64,000 nucleotides of DNA from the NCBI GenBank assembly GCA_002239045.1, contig MPNN01000004.1:245971-309970 (forward strand), given 5' to 3'. This DNA comes from SAR202 cluster bacterium bin127 (GTDB lineage: Bacteria; Chloroflexota; Dehalococcoidia; Lucifugimonadales; Lucifugimonadaceae). A program made the translations under genes and the position numbers. The notes under the pieces are model-generated. The model searched no databases. It was not told the origin of the DNA and saw nothing but the letters and a program-made list of their open reading frames with translations. Position 1 is the stretch's first letter; each line of letters begins with the position of its first letter. Of this stretch, positions 53,612 to 62,520 are shown piece by piece.

Positions 53612-53794
53612 CTAGTGTTCGTGTTCGATGCCCTTCCTTTTCTTCTTCACCTCTTCCTTCGACATCCCCAGCTTCTTCTCCAACTCCCGATCTGCCTGCC
53701 TGAACATCGCACGTGCCAATACTTTCGGATCTTCCGGCATCGGAGGATCGGGTATCCGTTTCGGGCGTTCCGGATGGTTGGGTGTTGATGTCAT
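53612..53794 (-). CDS. Small hydrophilic protein
   Basis: A 60-residue frame: Pro-rich start, then PMPEDPKVLARAMFRQADRE and a basic end KKKRKGIEHEH. The middle looks like a helical conserved piece, and similar short proteins with P.PENP...A..R....K are common in bacterial genomes as uncharacterised conserved proteins. Function unknown. Confidence 0.5.
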   Translation of the reverse strand: MTSTPNHPERPKRIPDPPMPEDPKVLARAMFRQADRELEKKLGMSKEEVKKKRKGIEHEH

Positions 53795-53861
53795 ACTGTA
53801 AGTATATATTATTCGCGCATCTGTGGTAAACTAATCGTTTGAGTTTCTGTTTGTCACCCCG

Positions 53862-54035
53862 TCATTTAGATGCCGCCCTGGCAATTCCACCGCCGATCAG
53901 AAGCAAAGCAAAGCCGATGATCGTGTGGGGCCATTCCACGTTGTCAGGCATTTCGTTTAAACCTACCCACATGAGCAAAGCACCAATGAGAATGAACCCG
54001 ATTCCAGCTAGCAGGCCAACCATTTTGTTGTCCAA
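53862..54035 (-). CDS. Small two-span membrane protein
   Basis: From a TTG at 54035 with AAGGAG eight bases before, the protein has 57 residues: two hydrophobic segments (VGLLAGIGFILIGALLMWVG and HTIIGFALLLIGGGIA) joined by a short polar loop. The frame is open to 54167 but the extension lacks pattern. Function unknown. Confidence 0.55.
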   Translation of the reverse strand: MDNKMVGLLAGIGFILIGALLMWVGLNEMPDNVEWPHTIIGFALLLIGGGIARAASK

Positions 54036-54128
54036 TGTTCCACTCCTTGGCTGACTTGATCGCGATAGGCCTATTATCGCACTTTCCACGAGTTGCCACC
54101 CTTTCATTCCTGCGCGATACTGAGGATT

Positions 54129-54224
54129 GCCACAGAACTTTGCCAACCACGTTGAGCCGTAATTCATAGCGACGGGTCCAGGGGCGTTTCACGCCCCCTG
54201 AGCGGCTCGACAGAGTTCTGTGGC
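54129..54224. repeat. Inverted repeat with nested GC hairpin
   Basis: GCCACAGAACT (54129-54139) and AGTTCTGTGGC (54214-54224) are perfectly inverted. Between them GGGGCGTTTCACGCCCC (54181-54197) forms a second hairpin. It lies upstream of the lipoprotein gene and may be a terminator for the opposite strand or another small element. Confidence 0.5.
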
Positions 54225-54256
54225 GAGACCTCGCTCGTCGCGTAAGGGGGTACTCT

Positions 54257-55090
54257 GTGAAGGCTTGGTGCATCGTCGCGGTCGTCAGTGCCGGGTTGAT
54301 TCTCGCGTGCGGAAACGTTTCGAAACCGTTGTCCATGGAAGATCTGGCAGCTACCCGGACTGCACAAATAGAGACACACGAGAGGTTGCAGTCGACGGCA
54401 GAAGCCGGCCCTCAAGCTCGAAAAGCTACTCGTGTTGCCGAAGAGTACGCCGAATGCTTGCGGAAAAATGGCAAACCGCGCTGCGAGAGCCAGAAATCTG
54501 AAATCTACGCCACAGCCGAAGTGGTCGATGACGAAATGATGACCCCAAGCTTCATGCGTACGCCAACACCGGTGCCGCCGATATCAATAGTTACACCGGA
54601 ACCAACATGTAGCCCGAGCAACTTTGCAGTTGCAAAACGGTATCGAGACGTCGTTTCAGAAAATTTGCCGAAGGCTGTTCGATTGCTGGACGAATTCGAA
54701 ACCCTGCTGGGACAGGGGGTGCATGATCAGATGGTCGAGGCGTTCCAGAATTTGTGGCCAGTCAACTACAGCATCGGAGCAAGCTCATCTGATATTGAGA
54801 ATAGCGATCGCATCGCAATACAACATGTGCCAGAGCTTGAACGAATCAAGGTGCTCGAATCCGCTCTGGATTGGCGGGGATTCGAAAGCGTGGTGTACGA
54901 CGGTTATCGGGGCGATGCCGAAGGTCTATGGATTTTGCTGTCTAACCATGGACAAAGTCCGTCTTCGGAGTTACGGGGACATATGCGCATCAAGGTATTT
55001 GAAGGAAGGCAGTACCTCAATCTGTACATCAAAGAATTCAACGCAGACCCACCTTGCGGCGTTGAGCCAATCAGTAGGAATGGCGTCTAA
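54257..55090 (+). CDS. Lipoprotein of unknown function
   Basis: A 277-residue protein from GTG 54257 (AAGGGGGT five bases before). The lipobox is LILACG with C18. A charged helix-rich region follows (residues 25-100), then a Thr/Pro linker with a Cys (TPEPTCSPSN), then a globular domain with a DEFETLLGQG helix and RGHMRIKVFEGRQYL. Its last codons overlap the convergent transposase by four bases. The C-terminal 15-20 residues may therefore be encoded by the inserted IS, which would make this gene truncated. Confidence 0.65.
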   Translation: MKAWCIVAVVSAGLILACGNVSKPLSMEDLAATRTAQIETHERLQSTAEAGPQARKATRVAEEYAECLRKNGKPRCESQKSEIYATAEVVDDEMMTPSFMRTPTPVPPISIVTPEPTCSPSNFAVAKRYRDVVSENLPKAVRLLDEFETLLGQGVHDQMVEAFQNLWPVNYSIGASSSDIENSDRIAIQHVPELERIKVLESALDWRGFESVVYDGYRGDAEGLWILLSNHGQSPSSELRGHMRIKVFEGRQYLNLYIKEFNADPPCGVEPISRNGV

Positions 55091-56013
55091 TCAGCTGTAA
55101 GTTCCTCGTACGTCAAGCGTCGGCTGACCATGCGGAGAGCGATCAGAGTCATCTGCACGATGGTGTCGTGCTCTCGGTCGTTATGCCGCCCGGCGAACTC
55201 TCGGACATATCTGTGTAGATGCCTCTTGCTCATCTTGTGGTAAACGCCGTGGTAGCCGCGCTTCATCAATCCCCAGAACGATTCTAGGCCGTTGACGTGG
55301 ACTTGATCTCGTACATATTCGCCTGCGCTGTGGTTCACGGTTTCGTGGAACGGAGACACGCCTCTGTAACCAAGCCATTCGTCAGTGTAGGTGCGTGACT
55401 GGACGAACTTGTGCAACACCTTTTTGCCGACGTTCTCGACCGGCATGGCGTCGATGGTGTTGGTGGCCCGGTCTCGAATGCCGACTACGGGGACTTTGTC
55501 GGTTCCTCGTCCGCGCTTGGACTTGCCCTTGTTGCGAGGCTTGCCGTCGATGTACGTTTCGTCGGCTTCTACGGGACCTTCGAACTTGCCAGGGTAATAA
55601 TTTCGCCACTCTTCTCTTATGCGCTGAGCCATGAACCATGCTGCGGATTGCGAGATTTTGAGATCGCGATGGAGCTTCATAGACGACACGCCCTTGAGTG
55701 AAGTGGTCATCAGATAGATGCCGATGACCCACTTGCGGAGCGGGATCTTGGAGCGCTCCATCGAAGCTCCGGTTTTGACGCTGAAGTACTGGCGGCAGTC
55801 GGTGCACCAGTAAGGCATTGGTTTCCGGTTCGGGACTTCCCTGGTTCGGTCACCCCAGCAACGAGGGCATTGACGCTCTCCGTCGGCCCATCGGATGCTT
55901 TCGAACCACTCGTGAGCGGACTCTTCGTCCGGGAACATGTCGAACAGCTCGATGAGCGAGATGCCGGTGCGGTACGCCTTGCCGGGACCGAAGGGTATGT
56001 TACTGGTCATCAT
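55087..56013 (-). CDS. IS1595-family (ISXO2-like) transposase
   Basis: A 308-residue transposase. An N-terminal zinc ribbon (CPRCWGDR and CTDC) is followed by a helical part and the ISXO2-like catalytic domain. The DDE residues are likely in VEADETYIDG, the Asp of YTDEW, and the Glu of VNGLESFWGLMKRGYHGVYH. Length is right and no frameshift is seen, so it may be active. Possible short ends (GAATTCAACGC at 55034 and GCGTTGATTC at 56112) would give an element of about 1.09 kb, but no target-site duplication is visible. Confidence 0.9.
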   Translation of the reverse strand: MMTSNIPFGPGKAYRTGISLIELFDMFPDEESAHEWFESIRWADGERQCPRCWGDRTREVPNRKPMPYWCTDCRQYFSVKTGASMERSKIPLRKWVIGIYLMTTSLKGVSSMKLHRDLKISQSAAWFMAQRIREEWRNYYPGKFEGPVEADETYIDGKPRNKGKSKRGRGTDKVPVVGIRDRATNTIDAMPVENVGKKVLHKFVQSRTYTDEWLGYRGVSPFHETVNHSAGEYVRDQVHVNGLESFWGLMKRGYHGVYHKMSKRHLHRYVREFAGRHNDREHDTIVQMTLIALRMVSRRLTYEELTAD

Positions 56014-56204
56014 ATCTTCATTCTATAATAAAACCACACTTGTATCAAGTATTGTTCCTATAAAATGAGAGGAATTACGCGTTTGTTTATATAAATGAAC
56101 CAAATCCAACGGCGTTGATTCTGTCATGAAACAACGCGACACAGGAGTCGCGGGGTCAAGGACGCACTAGGCTTCGGCGAACATTCAATGGCTCTGCAAC
56201 CGCC

Positions 56205-56291
56205 GCGGGAGTGGGGTTGGCGACCCTCTAGGGCTACTACAAAATCCTCACTCCCGCAACGCATCGGGGTGCTGTGGGCGACCCAAGCACC
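56205..56291 (+). repeat. Two adjacent nested hairpins with GGCGACC loops
   Basis: First: GCGGGAGTG (56205-56213) pairs perfectly with CACTCCCGC (56249-56257), enclosing GGGTTGGCGACCC (56214-56226), itself a hairpin. Second: GGTGCT/AGCACC (56268-56273, 56286-56291) encloses TGGGCGACCCA. Both put GGCGACC in an inner loop, as does the element at 53526. Either strand could be the active one. Confidence 0.6.
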
Positions 56292-56303
56292 TCCACCGTC
56301 ACA

Positions 56304-56376
56304 CAGGCTGGGGCTGGCGACCGCCCAGGGTTTCCAATCTTCGGGTAACGGGTTCAACTCCCGCCCAGCCTGTCCA
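56304..56376 (+). ncRNA. tRNA-like structure, possibly a degenerate tRNA-Gly(UCC)
   Basis: CAGGCTG (56304-56310) pairs with CAGCCTG (56366-56372), followed by T and an encoded CCA (56374-56376). A T-arm ACGGGTTCAACTCCCGC (56348-56364) is present and a loop TTTCCAA suits a UCC anticodon. But the D-arm is abnormal (GGCTGGCGACCGCC) and the anticodon stem pairs poorly. It is more likely a decayed or modified tRNA than a working one. Confidence 0.35.
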
Positions 56377-56532
56377 TATCGTACCGCAGCTATCGCGCGG
56401 GGTCAATAATTCGGGTTGTCAAGTTATCACGATAAGTTTGTCACTTTATACCAACCTCAACCGTTAATTGATGCGAGGATCGACGTGTGCCTTTGGTGAC
56501 CGTGTCACCATCCAATCGATAGGAAGGGGCAC

Positions 56533-57744
56533 TCACTCGTCGGCACGGTGAGAGGACACGAATTCCTCGATCTTGGGAGTAAAGGTCTCGATCATGTGCT
56601 TCATCGAACTCGCGGTTTCTTCGACTAGTGCATCGTCGAGGTGGGGTGCACCTCTCCTGACCTGATGTCTCGGACGGATCGACGATCTGCTGATTGGGAT
56701 CTCATATCTATCGCTGGCGTTTAGTAGCCAAGATCTCAATTCGTCGATCATCGAGTCCTGGTAGTCGAGCGAATTCTTGAGGTACTTAGTTTGGATATTC
56801 AAGTGATTACTCACGTTGAATGTACCGTCGATTACTCGGTTGACAGCGATTTCGTAGTTAAATGATTGTCGCTGCCAAGGAGGGCGGTCAACGTACCAAA
56901 TCCAGTACCACCGATACGTATCGCCGCCGCGCGCCCAGCCGAATTTGCTGTCGGTCCGGCGTGTGTTTTGCAACATATCCAACGATAGCGCTTCAACTTT
57001 TACGCAAAACCGCGTGATTTCGTCGTCTCGATTTCGAGCACTACGCCTCGCTGCTTTGATTCCCGCGCTACTGGGTGCCTCGCCGCCGGTTCCATCGCTG
57101 CTGGCCCCGCCGATCTGTATGGAATATCGCTCGGTTCCAACAACTGGAATGATGGTGTTGGTCTGCACATAGAGCACATCGCCGTCTTGATACGGGATAA
57201 TCTGGACGCACGTGATCAGATTCTCGTCTTGCGCTTTGTCATTCAGCCACAAAACAGCAGATGTGACTTCGGGAGCAAATCGATGACTCGCCAGAATGAT
57301 CCGCTGATCGTCGTTCAGGTTTTCCAGCGAACCTGTTTCGATGTGCTCAAGTATCTTCTCTTCCGCTTCCGCTTCTGACACACGTTCATAGGTCGCAAGC
57401 ATACGAAGAATGTCTTCGTGTGTAGCGTGGCGCAGATAGCTCGCGTACTTGATAGCTTGCCAATGGGCGTCGGCACCGCTGTGGTCGCGCTTCAGTTCGA
57501 TGATTACAAGCCTGCCGTCGCGGTCAATCGCCAACAGATCCAATCGTTCGCTGGTCCGGTCAAAATCGCTGAACTCTTTGGCGATGATGAGTAAGTCGTC
57601 ACCCAAGATTTCCGGATTGGCTACGACCCACTCTTGGATGTCCCGGCGCTCCTCCAATCCGAGATGGGAGAAGTCCACTTCGGTAGCCTTTACCGATGCT
57701 TTGGTATCGGGATCGACTCGGAAAAGTTGGGGTTCAGTGCTCAT
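56533..57744 (-). CDS. DUF91/NucS-like PD-(D/E)xK nuclease
   Basis: A 403-residue protein. The N-terminal 130 residues have the PD-(D/E)xK nuclease core: RLDLLAIDRDG with the Asp and LVIIELKRDHSG with the E-x-K, as in DUF91 proteins and the NucS C-terminal domain. GLEERRDIQEWVVANPEILG before it is typical of DUF91. A middle domain and a C-terminal four-helix-like piece (SMIDELRSWL, ALVEETASSMKHMI) follow. A truncated paralogue of the C-terminus lies at 53247. Probably DNA repair or defence; neighbours are mobile elements. Confidence 0.85.
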   Translation of the reverse strand: MSTEPQLFRVDPDTKASVKATEVDFSHLGLEERRDIQEWVVANPEILGDDLLIIAKEFSDFDRTSERLDLLAIDRDGRLVIIELKRDHSGADAHWQAIKYASYLRHATHEDILRMLATYERVSEAEAEEKILEHIETGSLENLNDDQRIILASHRFAPEVTSAVLWLNDKAQDENLITCVQIIPYQDGDVLYVQTNTIIPVVGTERYSIQIGGASSDGTGGEAPSSAGIKAARRSARNRDDEITRFCVKVEALSLDMLQNTRRTDSKFGWARGGDTYRWYWIWYVDRPPWQRQSFNYEIAVNRVIDGTFNVSNHLNIQTKYLKNSLDYQDSMIDELRSWLLNASDRYEIPISRSSIRPRHQVRRGAPHLDDALVEETASSMKHMIETFTPKIEEFVSSHRADE

Positions 57745-57845
57745 GTCGTTTGTCTTGCAGAAATTCCGATTTCTTTAATCAGGGTCAGCTGGGCTTCTCT
57801 GTTTTACCACTTTTCTAGTTTTTCGCTTTGCACTTAGTAGCCCGG

Positions 57846-57898
57846 CCCCTCTGGATTCCGGCTTTCGCCGGAATGACGGAGGTTATGCACAGCACCCC
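57846..57898 (+). repeat. R1 repeat, 52-base copy
   Basis: Begins CCCCTCTGGATTCCGGC and continues with the hairpin, GGAATGACGG and AGGTTATGCACAGCACCC. It is identical over 52 bases to the copy at 62269-62320. It lies 20 bp downstream of the mfd stop, so the operon end carries it. Confidence 0.92.
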
Positions 57899-57918
57899 TT
57901 CGCGGGAATGACGATAGG

Positions 57919-60900
57919 TCACGCGTTGACCAACGCCATGACGCGCTGTTTGAAGTTGCGGATGGTTTCGAGGACGGCGGCGATTTCTTGGACGAACTCT
58001 TGGGTGTCGACGCCTTTGCCGGCTTCGACGATGATCTGGGTGTTGCCGACGCGGGCTTGGGGTCCGAGGAGGCGCTGGAGTTGGGGTTTGGCTCCGCCGG
58101 CGGGTGAATTCATGACGATGCGGGCGCGATCTTCGCTGGTGCGGACGGAGGCGCAGTCGGCTTCTTCGGCGAGCAAGCGGATGCGGGCGGTCTCGAGCAG
58201 GCCTTCGACGCTTTCAGGGATTGGGCCATACCGGTCGCGGAGTTCGTCGCGGAGTTCTTCGATCTCGTCTTGGTTGCTGACCCACGACAGTCTTTGGTGG
58301 AATGAGAGACGTTGGGCGAGGTTTTCGATGTATTCCGGAGGCACGTTATCGTCGATGCCCAGTCTGATGTCGGCGCGTATCATGCTCGGCGGCTGCCAAT
58401 CGGGGTCGGCAACGCCGTTGATTTTTGGCGCGTGGCCGTTGGGAGCACCCCCATCGCCTTCGGCACTTCCCCCAGAGGGGGAAGGGAAGGTATGTCCGGC
58501 ACTTCTCGTCGAGGGGGAGATCCCAGCACTTCCCGTCGAGGGGGAAGGGAGGGACTGGCCGTTGCGGGGTTGGGTTTCGGTATCGGTGGCTTTGCCGTTG
58601 GGTGATTGCTCCAATTTACGCCTGAGTTCTTCGACGGATTGAGATAGTAGCTGGGTGTAGAGATGTAGTCCGATGGCGGCGACGTGTCCGCTCTGTTCGG
58701 CACCGATGACGTTGCCCATGCCGCGGATCTCGAGGTCGCGCATGGCGATCTTGAAGCCGGAGCCGAGTTCGGTGGCGGCGAGGATGGTGTTGAGGCGGGC
58801 ATCGGCCTCCTCGGTGAGTGATTTATTCGGTTGGACGAGGAGGTAGGCGAATCCCTGTTTCGCGCCACGCCCGACTCGGCCTCTGATGTGGTGGAGCTGA
58901 GCGAGGCCGAAGCGGTCCGCGTCGTCGACGATGAGGGTGTTTACGTTGGGCATGTCGATGCCCGCTTCGATGATGGTGGTGCAGATGAGGACGTCGTACT
59001 CGCGGCGATCGAATGCGGTGATCACTTCCTCGAGCTGTCCTTCGGGCATCTGACCGTGGCCGATGGTGAATGAGGCTTCGGGCACGAGTTCTCGCAGACG
59101 GCGCGAAACGCGTTCGATGCCTTTGACGCGGTTGTGGAGGAAGAAGACTTGACCGCCGCGGTCGAGTTCGCGCAGGATGGCTTCTCGGATCAGGTCGTCG
59201 CTCGATTCGGAGACGAAGGTGCGGACGGGTAATCTCTCGTCGGGTGCGGTCTCCATGTTGCTCATGTCGCGGATACCGGCGATGGACATGTAAAGGGTGC
59301 GCGGGATGGGCGTGGCGGACAGGGTCAACACATCGACGGCCGCGCGAAGCCTCTTCATGTGCTCTTTGTGTTTGACGCCGAATTTCTGTTCCTCGTCAAT
59401 GACGACTAGACCAAGGTTGTTGAAGGCGATGTCGCGTTGAATGAGGCGGTGAGTGCCGATGATGATGTCGATCTTGCCTTCGGCCAGTCTTTGTAGGATG
59501 TCCTGCTGGTCCTCACGCGAACGGAAACGTGAGATGACATCGATGGCGACTGGAAATGGAGCGAGACGTTCCCGGAAGGTGTCGTAGTGCTGCTGGGCGA
59601 GAAGCGTGGTCGGAACTAGGACGGCGGCTTGCCGACCGTTTTGAACGGCCTTGAATGCGCTTCGCAGTGCGATCTCGGTCTTGCCGAATCCGACGTCGCC
59701 GCAGATGATGCGGTCCATCGACTTGGCGCTCTCCATGTCCGTCTTGACGGCCTGGAGCGCGGTTAGCTGGTCAGGGGTCTCTTCGAAGGGGAAACTCGCT
59801 TCGAGGACGTGTTGCCACGGGGTGTCCGGTTCTACCTGGATGCCGTTGGCCAACATTCGCGCGGCGTAGATACCGAGGAGCTCGTTGGCAACAATCTCGG
59901 TGGCCTGCTTGGCGCGGCGACGCGCGGAGCGCCACTCGGAGGTGCCGAGTTTGGACAGACGGGGTGCGGTTTCGCCGCCGCCTTGGTAGATCTGGATGCG
60001 GTCGATGTGCTCAGTGGGAACATAGACACGGTCGTCTTTGGCGTACTGCAGTACCAGATGTTCGCGTCCGTCAGGCTCTTTGGTTTCAGTGCCGAGAAAC
60101 TTGGCGATTCCATGGTCAACGTGGACGATGTAGACGCCGGGTTGGAGCTGTTCTAGTTGTGGTCCACGCCGTGCGGTCCGGCGGTGGGTGCGCCTACGTT
60201 GTCGCCGGATGCCGAAGATCTCGGCGTCGGTGAGGATGCATGCGGTTTCGCCGCCATCGAACTCCATTTGGAAGCCGGACGTGGCATATCCTTCGGCGAT
60301 GACGACCGGGGATTTGGCCCTCACCCTAGCCCTCTCCCGCCCAGCAGGAGAGGGGACGACTGAATCGGACCTTGTCGAACTGGCCCCGATTGCACCGCCC
60401 CTCTGGATGGGCGTTCCGCCCGCTGAAGCGCCGGCTTCCGCCGGAATGACGGAGTTTTGCAATGGTCTCCGGTCATCAATTGGGAGGTTTCGCTGCGGTT
60501 CGTAATGGGTCTGGATGTTGGCTTCTTGGGATAGTTCGTAGAGACGGGCGGGGTGGCTAGTGATTGCGATGACTTGGTCAGCGCCGTCTTCGATGGCCCG
60601 TTTTAGTGCCGATGTCGGGTCGTCCAATACGACGTCGACCGGTGTTTCACCCGATTCGTCGGTTTCGATCGGGTCGAGTGTCGTCGGGTCGATACGGTTG
60701 GGTAATAATTGATGCTTGATCGGCAGCGGTCGTTTGTTTCCGATATCGCGCGAATCGATACCGAATGGATCGATCTCGAGCCGGTGACCGACGGCCTCGA
60801 CGTTCTGCGCCAGATCGGGCCATTGGATGTGCGGGATCGGGAAGTTGATCGGGACTTCGGCGCGGCGCTCTTTGACGCGGCGAGTTTCGTCGAGGCGTCG

Positions 60901-61902
60901 GTCGATTCCGGTTGCGGCGTCGGCGATCATACGAGGACGCAGGGCGATCACGACGCAGTTTTTGGGCAGGTACTGGAAGATGGAACCGCGATTGAAGAAG
61001 CCGGCGTAAAAAGCGAGCTCGTTGTCGAGCGCTCCTTCGGCGACGAGATTCAACTCGTCGGACAATCGGTGGGCAGATAGACGAGTGAAGTCGATGTTGT
61101 CGGTGTTGAGACTGGCGATGGAGTCGCGGATGGCTTGGGCTTCGACGAAGGTCGGCAACTCTTCGCGGGCGGGAATGATGTGAATCTTTTCGACATCGTC
61201 GAACGAACGCTGAGTTTCGACGTCGAACAGGCGCATCGTATCGACTTCGTCGTCGAAGAATTCGATGCGAATCGGGTCGTTTGCACCGACCGGGAAGATG
61301 TCGATGATGCCGCCGCGACGGGCGGCGGTTCCGGGTTGTTCGACGGTTGGTTGGACTTCGTATCCGGCGCGCGTCAGGTGGCGCATGGTCTCAGCGATAT
61401 CGATGCGGTCGCCGATCTTGATCTCGCGGAAGGATTCGTCAAAGACCTGAGGTTCGGCGGTACGCTCTGCGACGGCTTGGACAGAGGCGACTACGAGAGG
61501 CGGTTGACTCTCGGATATTGAATAGTTGCGCAATGCGTCAAGGGCGACGATGCGTCGATGGGCGGTGCCGCGGTCGGGTTCGTAACGTTCGAAAGGGATG
61601 CCGCCGGTTTCGATGAAGTGGTGGATCGGTGAGCCGTCCTCGTCGATATCAGGAGTTCCGGTCCAGGTTGGAAGTTGGTCGACGATGCGCTGTGCGGAGT
61701 CGGGATTTGGGGTGATGACGAGGGTAGGGACTTGGAGCTTGCGCCAAACGGCGGCGATGAGGAGCGGGTTTGCCGGCTCGGGGCATACGGTGGGAACGTT
61801 GGCGCGTGGGTTTGACAGGGAACTGCCGATGGCGTCAAATTGGGCCGTTCCGATGAGGCGGTCGGTGAGGGTTGCGAGGAATGGTTGTGTTGTTGACGGC
61901 AT
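57919..61902 (-). CDS. mfd: Transcription-repair coupling factor
   Basis: A 1327-residue Mfd that removes stalled RNA polymerase and recruits UvrA. Seen in order: N-terminal UvrB-like part, RNAP-interacting domain (about 570-640, VHVDHGIAKFLG), then the RecG-like motor with Walker A GDVGFGKTE (about 730), DEEQ (about 833), SATPIPRTLYM and GRVGRGAKQGFAYLL, and the C-terminal TRCF domain. It is longer than the typical 1150 because two repeat-derived segments are translated in frame. One is near residues 481-528 (NSVIPAEAGASAGGTPIQRG, then VVPSPAGRERARVR). The other is near 1105-1155 (LPSPSTGSAGISPSTRSAGH). Both fall between domains. Confidence 0.95.
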   Translation of the reverse strand: MPSTTQPFLATLTDRLIGTAQFDAIGSSLSNPRANVPTVCPEPANPLLIAAVWRKLQVPTLVITPNPDSAQRIVDQLPTWTGTPDIDEDGSPIHHFIETGGIPFERYEPDRGTAHRRIVALDALRNYSISESQPPLVVASVQAVAERTAEPQVFDESFREIKIGDRIDIAETMRHLTRAGYEVQPTVEQPGTAARRGGIIDIFPVGANDPIRIEFFDDEVDTMRLFDVETQRSFDDVEKIHIIPAREELPTFVEAQAIRDSIASLNTDNIDFTRLSAHRLSDELNLVAEGALDNELAFYAGFFNRGSIFQYLPKNCVVIALRPRMIADAATGIDRRLDETRRVKERRAEVPINFPIPHIQWPDLAQNVEAVGHRLEIDPFGIDSRDIGNKRPLPIKHQLLPNRIDPTTLDPIETDESGETPVDVVLDDPTSALKRAIEDGADQVIAITSHPARLYELSQEANIQTHYEPQRNLPIDDRRPLQNSVIPAEAGASAGGTPIQRGGAIGASSTRSDSVVPSPAGRERARVRAKSPVVIAEGYATSGFQMEFDGGETACILTDAEIFGIRRQRRRTHRRTARRGPQLEQLQPGVYIVHVDHGIAKFLGTETKEPDGREHLVLQYAKDDRVYVPTEHIDRIQIYQGGGETAPRLSKLGTSEWRSARRRAKQATEIVANELLGIYAARMLANGIQVEPDTPWQHVLEASFPFEETPDQLTALQAVKTDMESAKSMDRIICGDVGFGKTEIALRSAFKAVQNGRQAAVLVPTTLLAQQHYDTFRERLAPFPVAIDVISRFRSREDQQDILQRLAEGKIDIIIGTHRLIQRDIAFNNLGLVVIDEEQKFGVKHKEHMKRLRAAVDVLTLSATPIPRTLYMSIAGIRDMSNMETAPDERLPVRTFVSESSDDLIREAILRELDRGGQVFFLHNRVKGIERVSRRLRELVPEASFTIGHGQMPEGQLEEVITAFDRREYDVLICTTIIEAGIDMPNVNTLIVDDADRFGLAQLHHIRGRVGRGAKQGFAYLLVQPNKSLTEEADARLNTILAATELGSGFKIAMRDLEIRGMGNVIGAEQSGHVAAIGLHLYTQLLSQSVEELRRKLEQSPNGKATDTETQPRNGQSLPSPSTGSAGISPSTRSAGHTFPSPSGGSAEGDGGAPNGHAPKINGVADPDWQPPSMIRADIRLGIDDNVPPEYIENLAQRLSFHQRLSWVSNQDEIEELRDELRDRYGPIPESVEGLLETARIRLLAEEADCASVRTSEDRARIVMNSPAGGAKPQLQRLLGPQARVGNTQIIVEAGKGVDTQEFVQEIAAVLETIRNFKQRVMALVNA
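60395..60452 (+). repeat. R1 repeat copy inside mfd
   Basis: 58 bases from CCGCCCCTCTGGATGGGCGT to CCGGAATGACGG. The reverse complement of 62098-62155 matches it at 57 of 58 positions. It is read in frame as part of Mfd. A second repeat type (CCCTCTCCCGCCCAGCAGG, 60330-60350) lies 45 bases away, also translated. Confidence 0.92.
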
Positions 61903-61922
61903 TCAGTAAGTGAAAACGCGCT

Positions 61923-61949
61923 AAAACCCGCAAGGTGGTTGCGGGTTTT
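61923..61949. terminator. Strong hairpin just upstream of mfd
   Basis: AAAACCCGCAA pairs perfectly with TTGCGGGTTTT around GGTGG, an 11-bp stem ending in T residues on either strand. It lies 20 bases before the mfd start, so it would end transcription coming from the right on the minus strand or from the left on the plus strand. Its closeness to the mfd start also allows a regulatory role. Confidence 0.7.
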
Positions 61950-62097
61950 CTGATTGGAGTCGATTCTAACCGCCGCGGATTAATGCTGCTTGACGCCCAG
62001 AAGGGGAATAGTCGTTTTGAACTAGGATGCGAAGGATGGGGAAGGATTTTTAAGGATGGGGGTTGTGGGTGAATGCCGTCATTGCCGCGCCATCCCA

Positions 62098-62155
62098 CCG
62101 TCATTCCGGCGAAAGCCGGCGCTTCAGCGGGCGGAACGCCCATCCAGAGGGGCGG
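62098..62155 (-). repeat. R1 repeat, 58-base copy
   Basis: Inverted relative to the copy in mfd at 60395-60452, 57 of 58 bases equal. The variant has GCGCTTCAGCGGGCGGAACG instead of GAATCC. Confidence 0.92.
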
Positions 62156-62268
62156 CGGGGGGTAATGGCGTGCTTTGCTTTTCTCTGGTTACCCGCGTGC
62201 GGGTGCTGTGCACAACCTCACTTACGACGGATTCACGGTCAGATCACGTGCGCCTCCCCGTTGCCCGT

Positions 62269-62320
62269 CCCCTCTGGATTCCGGCTTTCGCCGGAATGAC
62301 GGAGGTTATGCACAGCACCC
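62269..62320 (+). repeat. R1 repeat, 52-base copy
   Basis: Identical over 52 bases to 57846-57897, including the GGTTATGCACAGCACCC flank. Confidence 0.92.
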
Positions 62321-62520
62321 GTGCGCGGGTATGACGTAGCACACTCGGCAACAACCCCCTCCCACAACAACCCATCATTCCAAATCATGCCCATCATAGT
62401 TCAAAGGCGCGGGAGGGGAATGGCGTGCTTTGTTTTTCTCTGGATACCCGCGTGCGCGGGTATGACTTAGGGCAGCGCGGGTATGACGGGGCTGTTCGTC
62501 ATTCCCGCGCACGCCCCCCC

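Larger units (their letters stand above)
56014..56532. other. Intergenic region with a hairpin array
   Basis: About 520 bases between the transposase and the nuclease gene with no convincing protein gene. The first 110 bases are AT-rich (probable IS flank). From 56205 to 56376 three hairpins stand in a row, the last resembling a tRNA. The rest, 56380-56532, holds nothing I can identify. Confidence 0.5.

Noticed and set aside
55034..56121. Terminal inverted repeats of the IS1595 element
   Set aside because: GAATTCAACGC and GCGTTGATTC match only with a gap and no 8-bp target duplication is visible, so element ends were not annotated.
57908..58642. A 244-codon plus-strand frame
   Set aside because: Antisense to mfd, which has full domain support; Ser/Arg-rich without domain pattern.
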